From Bacteroidota bacterium (GTDB lineage: Bacteria; Bacteroidota; Bacteroidia; Bacteroidales; Bacteroidaceae): 29,975 nt of DNA. A program made the translations under genes and the position numbers. The notes under the pieces are model-generated. The model had not been told where the DNA came from, searched no databases, and worked only from the letters and a program-made list of their open reading frames with translations. Position 1 is the first letter of the stretch, and every line of letters starts with the position of its first letter. Positions 17,914 through 25,647 of the stretch are shown one piece after another. The DNA lies in NCBI GenBank assembly GCA_023425865.1, contig JAFABV010000037.1, positions 1 to 29,975 of the forward strand. Direction: 5' to 3'.

Positions 17914-19482
17914 ATGATTATGGGAAACAGGGTTTTGAATTCTATCTTTTTGATTCCTGCTATGATACATCCGATGATAGCAGGGGCAAAGAAAACAAAC
18001 AACACAGGCAATGATGAGCGGCCAAACGTGATTATCATTTTGGCTGACGATCTTGGATATGGTGACCTAAGTTGCTATGGAGCTAAGAATATTGTTACAC
18101 CCCATGTAGACCGGTTGGCCGACAGTGGTATTCGATTCACAAACGGCCATGCGGTGGCATCTACCAGCACACCATCCAGATATTCATTGCTGACGGGGGA
18201 GTATGCCTGGCGAAGAAAAGACACTGACGTTGCGGCAGGAGATGCGGCAATGATTATTCGCCCAAGTCAGTTTACATTGGCAGACGCCTTCAAGGCTGCC
18301 GGCTATTCAACGGCAGCTATCGGCAAATGGCATTTAGGCTTGGGAGATAAGACGGGGGAGCAAGATTGGAATGCCCCATTGCCTCAAAGCCTCGGAGATT
18401 TAGGATTTGAATATCACTATATCATGGCTGCCACGGCAGACAGAGTGCCATGTGTGTTTATCGAGAACGGACGGGTGGCCAATTATGACAAGTTGGCTCC
18501 TATCCAAGTCAGTTATAAAGAGAACTTCAAGGATGAACCCACTGGAGCTTCTAACCCTGAGTTGTTATACAATCAGCATCCCAGCCACGGCCATAACATG
18601 TCGATTGTGAATGGCATCAGTCGAATTGGATATATGAAAGGAGGTGGCACTGCCTTGTGGAAAGACGAGAACATCGCCGACTCCATCGTCGCGCACGCGG
18701 TAGGTTTTATGCAAAAAAACAAAAGCCAACCCTTCTTCATGTATTTAGCCACTAACGACATACACGTTCCCCGGTTTCCCCACCAGCGTTTTAGAGGTAA
18801 GAACATCATGGGTCTTCGGGGAGACGCCATCGCGCAATTTGACTGGACGGTTGGGCAAATCACCGAGGAACTAAGGAAGCTGGGCATCGAAAAGAATACG
18901 CTCATTATCCTAACGAGTGACAACGGTCCTGTGGTTGATGACGGCTATGATGACAAGGCTGCCCAATTATTAAATGGACACAAGCCTGCCGGACCGTTTC
19001 GTGGCAACAAATATAGCGCATTCGAAGGGGGCACTTCCGTACCATTTATCGTGAGTTGGCCAAATAAGATTAAGGATAAGCAGACATCAAACGCCTTACT
19101 TAGTCAAGTGGATTTATTGTCTACATTAAGTAGCCTCATGAACATCACCATCCCCAAAGGCAACAATCTTGATGGAACAAACTATCTCAACACCTTAATG
19201 GGTAACGATTCGATTGGGAGACCTTATGTCATTGAACAATCCAGCGCACATGTCCTATCGGTGCGCACTGCACGCTGGAAGTTTATCGAGGCAAACGACG
19301 GGCCTGCTAAAATACCTTGGGGACCCGATGTTGAGACCGGCAACTCTCCTACTCCTCAATTATATGACCTGCGGTCTGACAACTTTGAACGGATCAACGT
19401 TGCAGATGAGCATGCGACTGAAGTTTTTGACTTTCAAAAGATATTAAGGGAAGAGCGCGCGAAAACAACAGCCATCAGATAG
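17914..19482 (+). CDS. sulfatase, S1 family, Ser-type (needs anSME maturation)
   Basis: Sulfatases remove sulfate esters from glycans. The 522 residues start with a hydrophobic export segment (about 5-22). The N-terminal metal site is ILADDLGYGD (D45, D46). The maturation motif is S-T-P-S-R, with S85 to be oxidised to formylglycine, followed by YSLLTGEY; Ser in place of Cys means it depends on an anaerobic sulfatase-maturing enzyme, which is not in this window. IGKWHLG and LTSDNGPV (D336, N337) complete the active site. The ATG at 17914 is chosen because it follows the promoter box; a second ATG lies at 17920, and a TTG at 17911 is less likely. Base composition looks lower in GC than its neighbours, suggesting separate acquisition. 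Glycan target unknown; S1 subfamily not assigned. Confidence 0.93.
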   Translation: MIMGNRVLNSIFLIPAMIHPMIAGAKKTNNTGNDERPNVIIILADDLGYGDLSCYGAKNIVTPHVDRLADSGIRFTNGHAVASTSTPSRYSLLTGEYAWRRKDTDVAAGDAAMIIRPSQFTLADAFKAAGYSTAAIGKWHLGLGDKTGEQDWNAPLPQSLGDLGFEYHYIMAATADRVPCVFIENGRVANYDKLAPIQVSYKENFKDEPTGASNPELLYNQHPSHGHNMSIVNGISRIGYMKGGGTALWKDENIADSIVAHAVGFMQKNKSQPFFMYLATNDIHVPRFPHQRFRGKNIMGLRGDAIAQFDWTVGQITEELRKLGIEKNTLIILTSDNGPVVDDGYDDKAAQLLNGHKPAGPFRGNKYSAFEGGTSVPFIVSWPNKIKDKQTSNALLSQVDLLSTLSSLMNITIPKGNNLDGTNYLNTLMGNDSIGRPYVIEQSSAHVLSVRTARWKFIEANDGPAKIPWGPDVETGNSPTPQLYDLRSDNFERINVADEHATEVFDFQKILREERAKTTAIR

Positions 19483-19584
19483 CTCTAACCTTATTGGGAT
19501 TGTATCGCGCAGAGTAAGTTGACGCGTTAACGATGGGACGAAAAGAGAAGACTCCAGCTATTCAAGGCGTGCATGTAAGCACTG

Positions 19585-20175
19585 TCACCTGCTTTCCCTG
19601 ATATACTCCGTCTGTGCCTTACGTATGCCCAGCGGGTTGCTGTCGTCAAACAGATCGTCGATGTACCAATTCCCCCGCTCCCACACCAGCGTCAACCTGA
19701 CGTTGTTGTCCCTGCCGTTGTGCAATGTCAGTTCGGCTTGCGCCGTGCGCCCTTTGGCCACGTCCACGACCTTGACATCCTTAAACGAGAGGCGTTGCCA
19801 GTCCTGTCCCTGAATCCAGTAGTCGTAGTCCCATAGCCCCAGCTCGCCCGGACGGCTCTCGTCTATGCGCCTCACCTCCGCGCTCTGCGCCTTCCACGCC
19901 TCCGAACAGAAGGTCTCCTCCACGGGTAACAGCTTATTCGTGTCATATTGGGCCGCATTGTACGATTCACAGATCTTGCCATAGATTTCCTCCACCCGAG
20001 CTTTCACCTTGCTCTTCAGTTCTTTTTATGGCGCGGCGGCAGTGGCTGTAGCGCCACGCTTCACCTCCGTTGGGTGAATTGTCGAAGCCCCATTGTTCTT
20101 CTGATTCTCATTGCAAGCGCCGACCACAACGCCCATGCCAAGCAACAGCAATGCTGCAAAAAACATATTCTTCAT
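19585..20175 (-). pseudogene. small lipoprotein with DUF3828-like domain, interrupted by in-frame TAA
   Basis: The frame opens at ATG 20175 with a clear lipoprotein signal ending VVGAC (C21), continues through a polar Ala/Thr linker (to ATAAAP) and meets TAA at codon 50 (20026-20028). The same frame then runs on as KELKSKVKARVEEIYGKICESYNAAQ to a TGA at 19585, giving about 146 further residues. That downstream half lacks its own signal peptide. Its content (FCSEAWKAQ, WDYDYWIQGQDW, LTLVWERGNWYIDDL) resembles DUF3828-type lipoproteins. The two halves are therefore one gene of about 196 codons split by one nonsense codon or a base error. Reinitiation at GTG 20007 would yield a cytoplasmic, presumably useless, fragment. 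The DUF assignment is from memory of the fold pattern and is moderate. Confidence 0.75.
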
Positions 20176-20278
20176 ATCCCTCAGTTTCAAAAGGTTTATC
20201 CTTACCGATACGCCTGCACACCCGACAAATCTTCCGCCAGTGCCAAAGGTGCCGGACACATCCAACGAATGATGGTTG

Positions 20279-20286
20279 CAAAGATA
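20279..20286 (-). promoter_or_regulatory. -7 box TATCTTTG of the lipoprotein gene
   Basis: An exact TAnnTTTG match on the minus strand lies about 100 bases before the ATG at 20175, so the leader would be fairly long. It is divergent from the ruvB promoter 75 bases away. Confidence 0.5.
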
Positions 20287-20360
20287 AGGAAAGCAAAATA
20301 TATCGACCGCTTTTTTATGCAAAAAATCATGGCAAAACGCATACTGACACGTAGTTTCAC

Positions 20361-20417
20361 GCCGACAAAAAACAGACTTTCGGACAACGGTATGCAATCT
20401 TTTCACTATCTTTGCAC
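20361..20417 (+). promoter_or_regulatory. 57-bp promoter module, copy 2, driving ruvB
   Basis: It contains CCGA...TCGG half-sites around an A-rich stretch (20362-20383) and TATCTTTG at 20407-20414, with the ruvB ATG 16 bases further on. It shares 49 of 57 positions with the block at 17643-17699. Confidence 0.75.
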
Positions 20418-20430
20418 AAAAATAAAATGC

Positions 20431-21462
20431 ATGTCAGAAGACTTTGATATCAGAGACGAACAGCTGTCGTCTAACGAGAAGGAGTTTGAGAACGCGCTGC
20501 GACCGCTGCGCTTCCGCGACTTCAACGGCCAGCAGAAGGTGGTGGAGAACCTCGAGATATTTGTCGAGGCAGCCAAATACCGGGGCGAGCCGCTCGACCA
20601 CACGCTGCTCTACGGACCGCCGGGACTGGGCAAGACGACGCTGAGCAACATCATCGCCAACGAGCTGGGCGTGGGATTCAAGATTACCTCGGGCCCCGTG
20701 CTCGACAAGCCGGGCGACCTGGCCGGCATCCTCACGTCATTGGAACCCAACGATGTGCTCTTCATCGACGAGATACACCGCCTGCAACCCGTGGTGGAAG
20801 AGTATCTCTACTCGGCCATGGAGGATTACCGCATCGATATCATGATCGACAAAGGGCCCTCGGCGCGCAGCATACAGATAGACCTCAACCCCTTCACCCT
20901 CATCGGGGCCACCACGCGCAGCGGCATGCTCACGGCTCCGCTACGGGCGCGCTTCGGCATCAACATGCACCTCGAATACTACGACCCCGAGACGCTCAAG
21001 CGCATCATTCGCCGCTCGGCCGCCCTGCTCAGGGTGCCCATCGACGACGAGGCCGCCACCGAGATCGCTCGCCGTAGCCGCGGCACGCCGCGTATCGCCA
21101 ACGGACTTCTGCGCCGCGTGCGCGACTTCGCGCAAGTGAAGGGCAACGGCACCATCACTCCCGACATCGCGCAACTCTCACTCGGCGCGCTCAATATCGA
21201 CCGCTACGGCCTCGACGAAATCGACAACAAGATACTGCTGACCATCATCGACAAGTTTCGCGGCGGCCCCGTGGGCGTGTCGACCATCGCCACGGCCATC
21301 GGCGAGGACAGCGGCACCGTGGAGGAAGTCTACGAGCCTTTCCTCATCATGGAGGGCTTCATCAAGCGCACGCCGCGCGGCCGCATGGCCACCCCACTGG
21401 CCTACGAGCACTTAGGGCGCAACCCCTACAATGGCAATATCATGCAAGCCGAACTGTTCTAA
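20431..21462 (+). CDS. ruvB: Holliday junction branch migration ATPase RuvB
   Basis: RuvB is the hexameric AAA+ motor that drives branch migration of Holliday junctions with RuvA, in the cytosol. The 343 residues are full length. Visible motifs are Walker A GPPGLGKTT (62-70), Walker B LFIDEIHR, the sensor/arginine-finger region GATTRSGMLTAPLRARFG, and the C-terminal winged-helix segment with RYGLDEIDNKILLTIIDKFRGGPVG. The open frame extends far upstream, but the ATG at 20431 matches the RuvB N-terminus (MSEDFDIR) and lies just behind the promoter box. RuvA and RuvC are not adjacent, as is common in Bacteroidota. coaD begins 12 bases after its stop, indicating co-transcription. Confidence 0.98.
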   Translation: MSEDFDIRDEQLSSNEKEFENALRPLRFRDFNGQQKVVENLEIFVEAAKYRGEPLDHTLLYGPPGLGKTTLSNIIANELGVGFKITSGPVLDKPGDLAGILTSLEPNDVLFIDEIHRLQPVVEEYLYSAMEDYRIDIMIDKGPSARSIQIDLNPFTLIGATTRSGMLTAPLRARFGINMHLEYYDPETLKRIIRRSAALLRVPIDDEAATEIARRSRGTPRIANGLLRRVRDFAQVKGNGTITPDIAQLSLGALNIDRYGLDEIDNKILLTIIDKFRGGPVGVSTIATAIGEDSGTVEEVYEPFLIMEGFIKRTPRGRMATPLAYEHLGRNPYNGNIMQAELF

Positions 21463-21474
21463 AGTCTGAGAGAT

Positions 21475-21933
21475 ATGCAGAAAACAGGATTATTCGCCGG
21501 GTCGTTCGACCCATTCACCATCGGCCACGACGACATCGTGCGGCGCGCACTGCCGCTGTTCGACCGCCTGGTCATCGGCGTGGGCGTGAACCGCGCCAAA
21601 GACAACCGTGACGACGCCGAGCGGCGCGCAGCAACCATCGCCGACCTCTATGCCGGCGACGACCGCGTCACGGTGGTGACCTACGACGACCTGACCGTAG
21701 ACCTGGCCCACCGTGTGGGCGCCACCTGCCTCGTGCGGGGCGTGCGCACCGTGAAAGACTTCGAATATGAGCGCGACATGGCCGACCTCAACCGCCGCGT
21801 GGGACACGTAGAGACCTTGCTGCTGCCCGCACGGCCCGAGCTGGCCGCCGTGTCGTCGAGTGCCGCCAGAGAGCTGCGCAGCTTCGGCAAGGACATCGCG
21901 TGGATGCTCCCCACCCGCCAGGGCGACCGCTGA
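21475..21933 (+). CDS. coaD: phosphopantetheine adenylyltransferase
   Basis: This enzyme catalyses the penultimate step of coenzyme A synthesis, transferring AMP from ATP to 4-prime-phosphopantetheine. The 152-residue protein has the nucleotidyltransferase start GLFAGSFDPFTIGHDDIV, with the TxGH motif at 15-18, then VRGVRTVKDFEYERDMADLNR, the SSSAARE substrate loop, and a normal C-terminus. It lies 12 bases downstream of ruvB, most likely in the same transcript as ybeY. Confidence 0.97.
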   Translation: MQKTGLFAGSFDPFTIGHDDIVRRALPLFDRLVIGVGVNRAKDNRDDAERRAATIADLYAGDDRVTVVTYDDLTVDLAHRVGATCLVRGVRTVKDFEYERDMADLNRRVGHVETLLLPARPELAAVSSSAARELRSFGKDIAWMLPTRQGDR

Positions 21934-22022
21934 GCCACGCCCCCCACAGGCCACCCCGCCTGCCCTACAACAGACCACAGACGGGCAGGAAAATACCAAC
22001 ACAACGTCAAAGCATCACCATT

Positions 22023-22445
22023 ATGATTACCTATCAGTCTGACGGCATCGACATGCCCGACATCAAGCACCGCGAGACCACAGCCTGGATCAAGGCCGTG
22101 GCAGCGTCGTTCAACCGCCGCGTGGGCGACATCGGCTATATGTTCGTGAGCGACGAGAAGATCCTCGAGGTCAACAACCAGTACCTCGGACACGACTATT
22201 ACACCGACATCATCACCTTCGACTACGACGAGGGCGACGTCATCAGCGGCGACATCGTCATCTCGCTCGACACCGTGCGCAGCAACGCCGAGCAGTTTGG
22301 CAAGACCTACGAGGACGAGCTCCACCGCGTCATCATCCACGGCATACTGCACCTCTGCGGCATCAACGACAAGGGGCCGGGCGAGCGCGAGATCATGGAA
22401 GCCCATGAGAACGAGGCACTGGCGATGCTCAAAAGCCAGTCATAA
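22023..22445 (+). CDS. ybeY: endoribonuclease YbeY (rRNA maturation factor)
   Basis: YbeY is a metal-dependent RNase involved in 16S rRNA 3-prime maturation and ribosome quality control. The 140 residues show YMFVSDEKILEVNNQYLGHDYYTDIITFDY, SGDIVISLDTVRSNAEQFG and the metal site HRVIIHGILHLCGINDKG. In the usual H-x3-H-x5-H motif the third position is Asp here, a variant I recall from Bacteroidota YbeY proteins. The ATG at 22023 is chosen because the upstream part of the frame is Pro/Arg-rich and overlaps coaD. The gap to coaD is 89 bases. Confidence 0.93.
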   Translation: MITYQSDGIDMPDIKHRETTAWIKAVAASFNRRVGDIGYMFVSDEKILEVNNQYLGHDYYTDIITFDYDEGDVISGDIVISLDTVRSNAEQFGKTYEDELHRVIIHGILHLCGINDKGPGEREIMEAHENEALAMLKSQS

Positions 22446-22528
22446 AGCCCCGAAGCGGGCAGAAGCCGGCTCACCGCCGCACGACACACCGGCTGGCGGC
22501 TACCTGAAATCTGACAAACCACATACGT

Positions 22529-24979
22529 ATGAAAAAGACTTTACTGATGAAAACCGCCGTCGTGGCCCTGCTCATGATGCACGGTCCCGTAGCCACGGCA
22601 CAGCCTACGGGCGACGAGCGTGAGGCACTGAACTGGATGTACCGTTACCTTTCGCTGCCCGACAAGGCCGACTACGATACGGCGTACTACCTCAAGAATG
22701 TGCGCCTGTCGCTCGAAGCACGCCAAGCCATGCCATGGGGGAAGACCATTCCTGACGATATCTTCCGCCATTTTGTACTCCCCGTCAGGGTCAACAACGA
22801 AAATTTAGACAACAGCCGCGAGGTGTTCTACCACCAAATCAAGGGCCGTGTCGAACACCTGCCCATGCAGCAGGCCATCCTCGAGGTGAACCACTGGTGC
22901 CATGAGCGCGTGACCTACCGCCCCTCTGACGCCCGCACGAGCAGTCCGCTGGCCACCGTGCGCACGGCCTACGGCCGCTGCGGCGAAGAGAGCACCCTGC
23001 TGGTGGCCGCCCTGAGGGCCGTGGGCATCCCCGCCCGACAGGTGTACACGCCGCGGTGGGCACACACCGACGACAACCACGCCTGGGTGGAGGCCTGGGC
23101 CGACGGCCGCTGGTGGTTTCTGGGAGCCTGCGAGCCCGAGCCGGTGCTCAACCTGGGATGGTTTAACGAGAGCGCCTCGCGCGGCATGCTGATGCACACC
23201 AAGGTCTTTGGCGACTACCGCGGACCGGAGGAGGTCATCAGTCGCACGCCGGCCTACACCGAGATCAACGTGGTGGGCAACTACGCCCCCGCACAACAGA
23301 AGACGGTGCGCGTGACCGACGGCCAGGGACGCCCCGTGGCCGGGGCCGCCGTCGACTTCAAGATATACAATTACGCTGAGTTTTACACCGTGGCGCGCAA
23401 GACCACCGATGCCAACGGCACCGTAACGCTTACCGCGGGTCTTGGCGACCTGCTGGCATGGGTGTGGAAAGACGGCCACTATGCCGTGACCAAGGTCGAC
23501 TTCAGGGACGACGCACCCGCCACGGTGGTGCTGGATGGTGACAAGCTACCGGCCGACAATCTCGACCTCGACATCGTGCCGCCCGTGTCGGCGGCGCGGA
23601 TGCCCGAAGTAACGCCGGCTCAGCGCGCCGAGAACGACCGCCGACTGGCACAGGAAGACTCGATACGCCATGCCTACGAGGCCACGCTGCCTGATGAGTC
23701 GCGCGGCAACCACGCCGTGATACAGGAGTTTCTGGCCACGGCACGCAACAGGGTGATGGCCGAGCGGCTGCTCAAGGTGGTGTCGGCCAAAGACCTGCGC
23801 GACATCACCCTCGACGTGCTGCGCGACAATGAGACGGCCGTGACCGACACCACAGACCTCTACCTGCGCTACGTGCTCTCGCCCAGGGTGGAGAACGAGT
23901 GGCTGGTGCCCTACAAGCAGGTGCTGCGCCGCGAGCTCAAAGACATCGCCACGCCGCGCCAGTTGGCCGACTGGTGTAGCCGCAACATCAGCATTGACGA
24001 CGCCGCCAACCCACAGCAACTGCGCATGACGCCCCTCGGCGTCTACCGGGAGCGCAGGGCCGACCGACTGTCGTACAAGATCTTCTTTGTGTCGGCCGCC
24101 CGCAGCAAGGGATTCGCCGCCCGCATCAACGAGGTGGACGGGCGACTGCAATATCACGAAAAAGGAGGATGGACAGACGTGCAATTGGCGCAGGAGACGG
24201 CTCATAAAACCGTAGGCCAACAGCCAACGGGCACCCTGCAACTGACCTGGCAGGCCATACCCCACCTCGACAACCCAAGGTATTACACCCACTTCACGCT
24301 CAGCAAACTGCAATATGGCGTGCCGCGCCTGCTCACCTATCCCGAGGAGGCCACATACGGCAGCGACTTCGCCCAAGGGGTGGGGCTTGAGCCTGGCCGC
24401 TACCAACTCACCACCGGCACACGAATGGCCAATGGCAGCGTGCTGGCCCACATCACCACCTTCACCATCGAGGCGGGCAAGACCACCACTGTGGCGCTCG
24501 CCATGCGCGAAAGTAACGACCAGGTGCAGGTCATCGGCAGCCTCAACGCCGAGAACACCTATGCCGACGAGGCCACGGCCACGACACGCAGCCTGCTGGC
24601 CGCAGCCGGACGGGGCTACTACATCGTAGGAATAGTGGCTCCCAACCACGAGCCCACCAACCACGCCCTGCGCGACATCGGGCAATACAAGACACAGTTT
24701 GAGCAATGGGGACGCAAGGTCATACTGCTCTTCCGCAACGGCGACGAGCAGCGGAGGTTCAACCGCGGCGAGTTTGCCAACCTGCCCTCGACGGTGGTAT
24801 GGGGCACCGACGCCGACGGAAAGATACAAGACGAACTGCGCCAGCAGCTGCACCTCGATGCCTCGACGTCATTGCCCATATTTGTCATTGCCGACTCCTT
24901 CAACCGCGTGGTGCGCGTTTGGCAGGGTTATACCATCGGTATCGGCGAGCAGATACTCAAGATCATCGGCAAGCTTTAG
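22529..24979 (+). CDS. secreted transglutaminase-like (Transglut_core) protein
   Basis: This is a large exported protein of 816 residues. The signal peptide (1-25) ends VATAQ. The papain/transglutaminase-like core (about 95-215) has C151 in YGRCGEES and H184 in DDNHAWVEAW. The third catalytic position falls in WWFLGACEPEP, where the usual Asp seems replaced by an EPE segment, so activity may be proteolytic or lost. Next comes a carboxypeptidase-regulatory/Ig-like segment (about 250-340; VTDGQGRPVAGAAVDFKIYNY), a helical middle region with a second degenerate transglutaminase-like block (about 470-560), a beta-rich part, and a thioredoxin-like end (about 700-816; KVILLFRNGDEQ). An ATG at 22547 is an alternative start. 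It is 83 bases after ybeY. Substrate unknown; cell-surface peptide processing is a guess. Confidence 0.8.
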   Translation: MKKTLLMKTAVVALLMMHGPVATAQPTGDEREALNWMYRYLSLPDKADYDTAYYLKNVRLSLEARQAMPWGKTIPDDIFRHFVLPVRVNNENLDNSREVFYHQIKGRVEHLPMQQAILEVNHWCHERVTYRPSDARTSSPLATVRTAYGRCGEESTLLVAALRAVGIPARQVYTPRWAHTDDNHAWVEAWADGRWWFLGACEPEPVLNLGWFNESASRGMLMHTKVFGDYRGPEEVISRTPAYTEINVVGNYAPAQQKTVRVTDGQGRPVAGAAVDFKIYNYAEFYTVARKTTDANGTVTLTAGLGDLLAWVWKDGHYAVTKVDFRDDAPATVVLDGDKLPADNLDLDIVPPVSAARMPEVTPAQRAENDRRLAQEDSIRHAYEATLPDESRGNHAVIQEFLATARNRVMAERLLKVVSAKDLRDITLDVLRDNETAVTDTTDLYLRYVLSPRVENEWLVPYKQVLRRELKDIATPRQLADWCSRNISIDDAANPQQLRMTPLGVYRERRADRLSYKIFFVSAARSKGFAARINEVDGRLQYHEKGGWTDVQLAQETAHKTVGQQPTGTLQLTWQAIPHLDNPRYYTHFTLSKLQYGVPRLLTYPEEATYGSDFAQGVGLEPGRYQLTTGTRMANGSVLAHITTFTIEAGKTTTVALAMRESNDQVQVIGSLNAENTYADEATATTRSLLAAAGRGYYIVGIVAPNHEPTNHALRDIGQYKTQFEQWGRKVILLFRNGDEQRRFNRGEFANLPSTVVWGTDADGKIQDELRQQLHLDASTSLPIFVIADSFNRVVRVWQGYTIGIGEQILKIIGKL

Positions 24980-25647
24980 AAGTTGATGGCTTGCCGGATG
25001 GCTTCCACCTCGGCGGCCGAGGTGTCGCCGCCACCGCCACGCGCCGAGCCGTGGATCTCGGTGGCACCCGTGAGCCGCAGCACCTGGGCGGCATTGGCCG
25101 CGCTGACACCACCGCCGGGCATCACCACCAGATGCCCGGCGGCTTCGTTTACCAGCTGGCTGATGAGCGCCGCGCCTTGCAGGGCCGACGGCTGCTGCCC
25201 CGAGGTGAGCAGACGGGCGCACCCCAAGTCGATGAGCTGGTGGAGCACGCGCAAGGGCTCACGGCACACGTCGAAGGCGCGATGAAAGGTGAAGGGCTTT
25301 CCCTGGCAGGCCTCAACAAGGCGCCGCGTGACCGCTACATCGAGGTCGCCAGCGGCCGTGAGGGCACCGCCCACAAAACCATCGGCCCAGGGCCGCAGGG
25401 CCGCGATGTCGGCAAGCATGGCCTCGGTCTCGGCCTCACTGTACACGAAATGGCCCTCACGGGGCCGTATGAGCACGTGGATGCGCTGGCTTGGACAATA
25501 CTGCCGCACGGTTTGCAACAGGCCCACAGAGGGCGTGAGACCGTCTAACGGCAGTGCCGCGCATAGTTCCAAGCGCTCGGCGCCTCCCTCGGCGGCAGCC
25601 AGCGCGCTCTGCAGGCTGCCCGCACATACTTCAAGCAATCTTTTCAT
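24976..25647 (-). CDS. cutC: CutC family protein (copper homeostasis)
   Basis: The 223-residue TIM-barrel protein begins MKRLLEVCAGSLQSALAA and has the family blocks AERLELCAAL, IRPREGHFVYSEAE, GFVGGALTAAGDLD, FHRAFDVC, LLTSGQQPSA, VMPGGGVSAANA and EIHGSARG. CutC was named for copper tolerance in E. coli, but its enzymatic role is unclear. No signal peptide is present. Its ATG overlaps the fucosidase stop (ATGA), so translation is coupled. Its own stop overlaps, on the opposite strand, the stop of the transglutaminase-like gene. cutC beside a fucosidase may simply reflect operon packing. Confidence 0.95.
   Translation of the reverse strand: MKRLLEVCAGSLQSALAAAEGGAERLELCAALPLDGLTPSVGLLQTVRQYCPSQRIHVLIRPREGHFVYSEAETEAMLADIAALRPWADGFVGGALTAAGDLDVAVTRRLVEACQGKPFTFHRAFDVCREPLRVLHQLIDLGCARLLTSGQQPSALQGAALISQLVNEAAGHLVVMPGGGVSAANAAQVLRLTGATEIHGSARGGGGDTSAAEVEAIRQAINF

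Noticed and set aside
17717..17914. Short plus-strand frame behind the orphan promoter module
   Set aside because: GTG start, 65 residues, no family resemblance, and it runs through the sulfatase promoter box to the sulfatase start.
19948..20430. N-terminal extension of the ruvB frame
   Set aside because: It runs antisense through the lipoprotein gene and over the ruvB promoter. The RuvB N-terminus begins at 20431.
23546..24853. 435-codon minus-strand frame
   Set aside because: Antisense to the transglutaminase-like gene, a result of GC-rich third positions.
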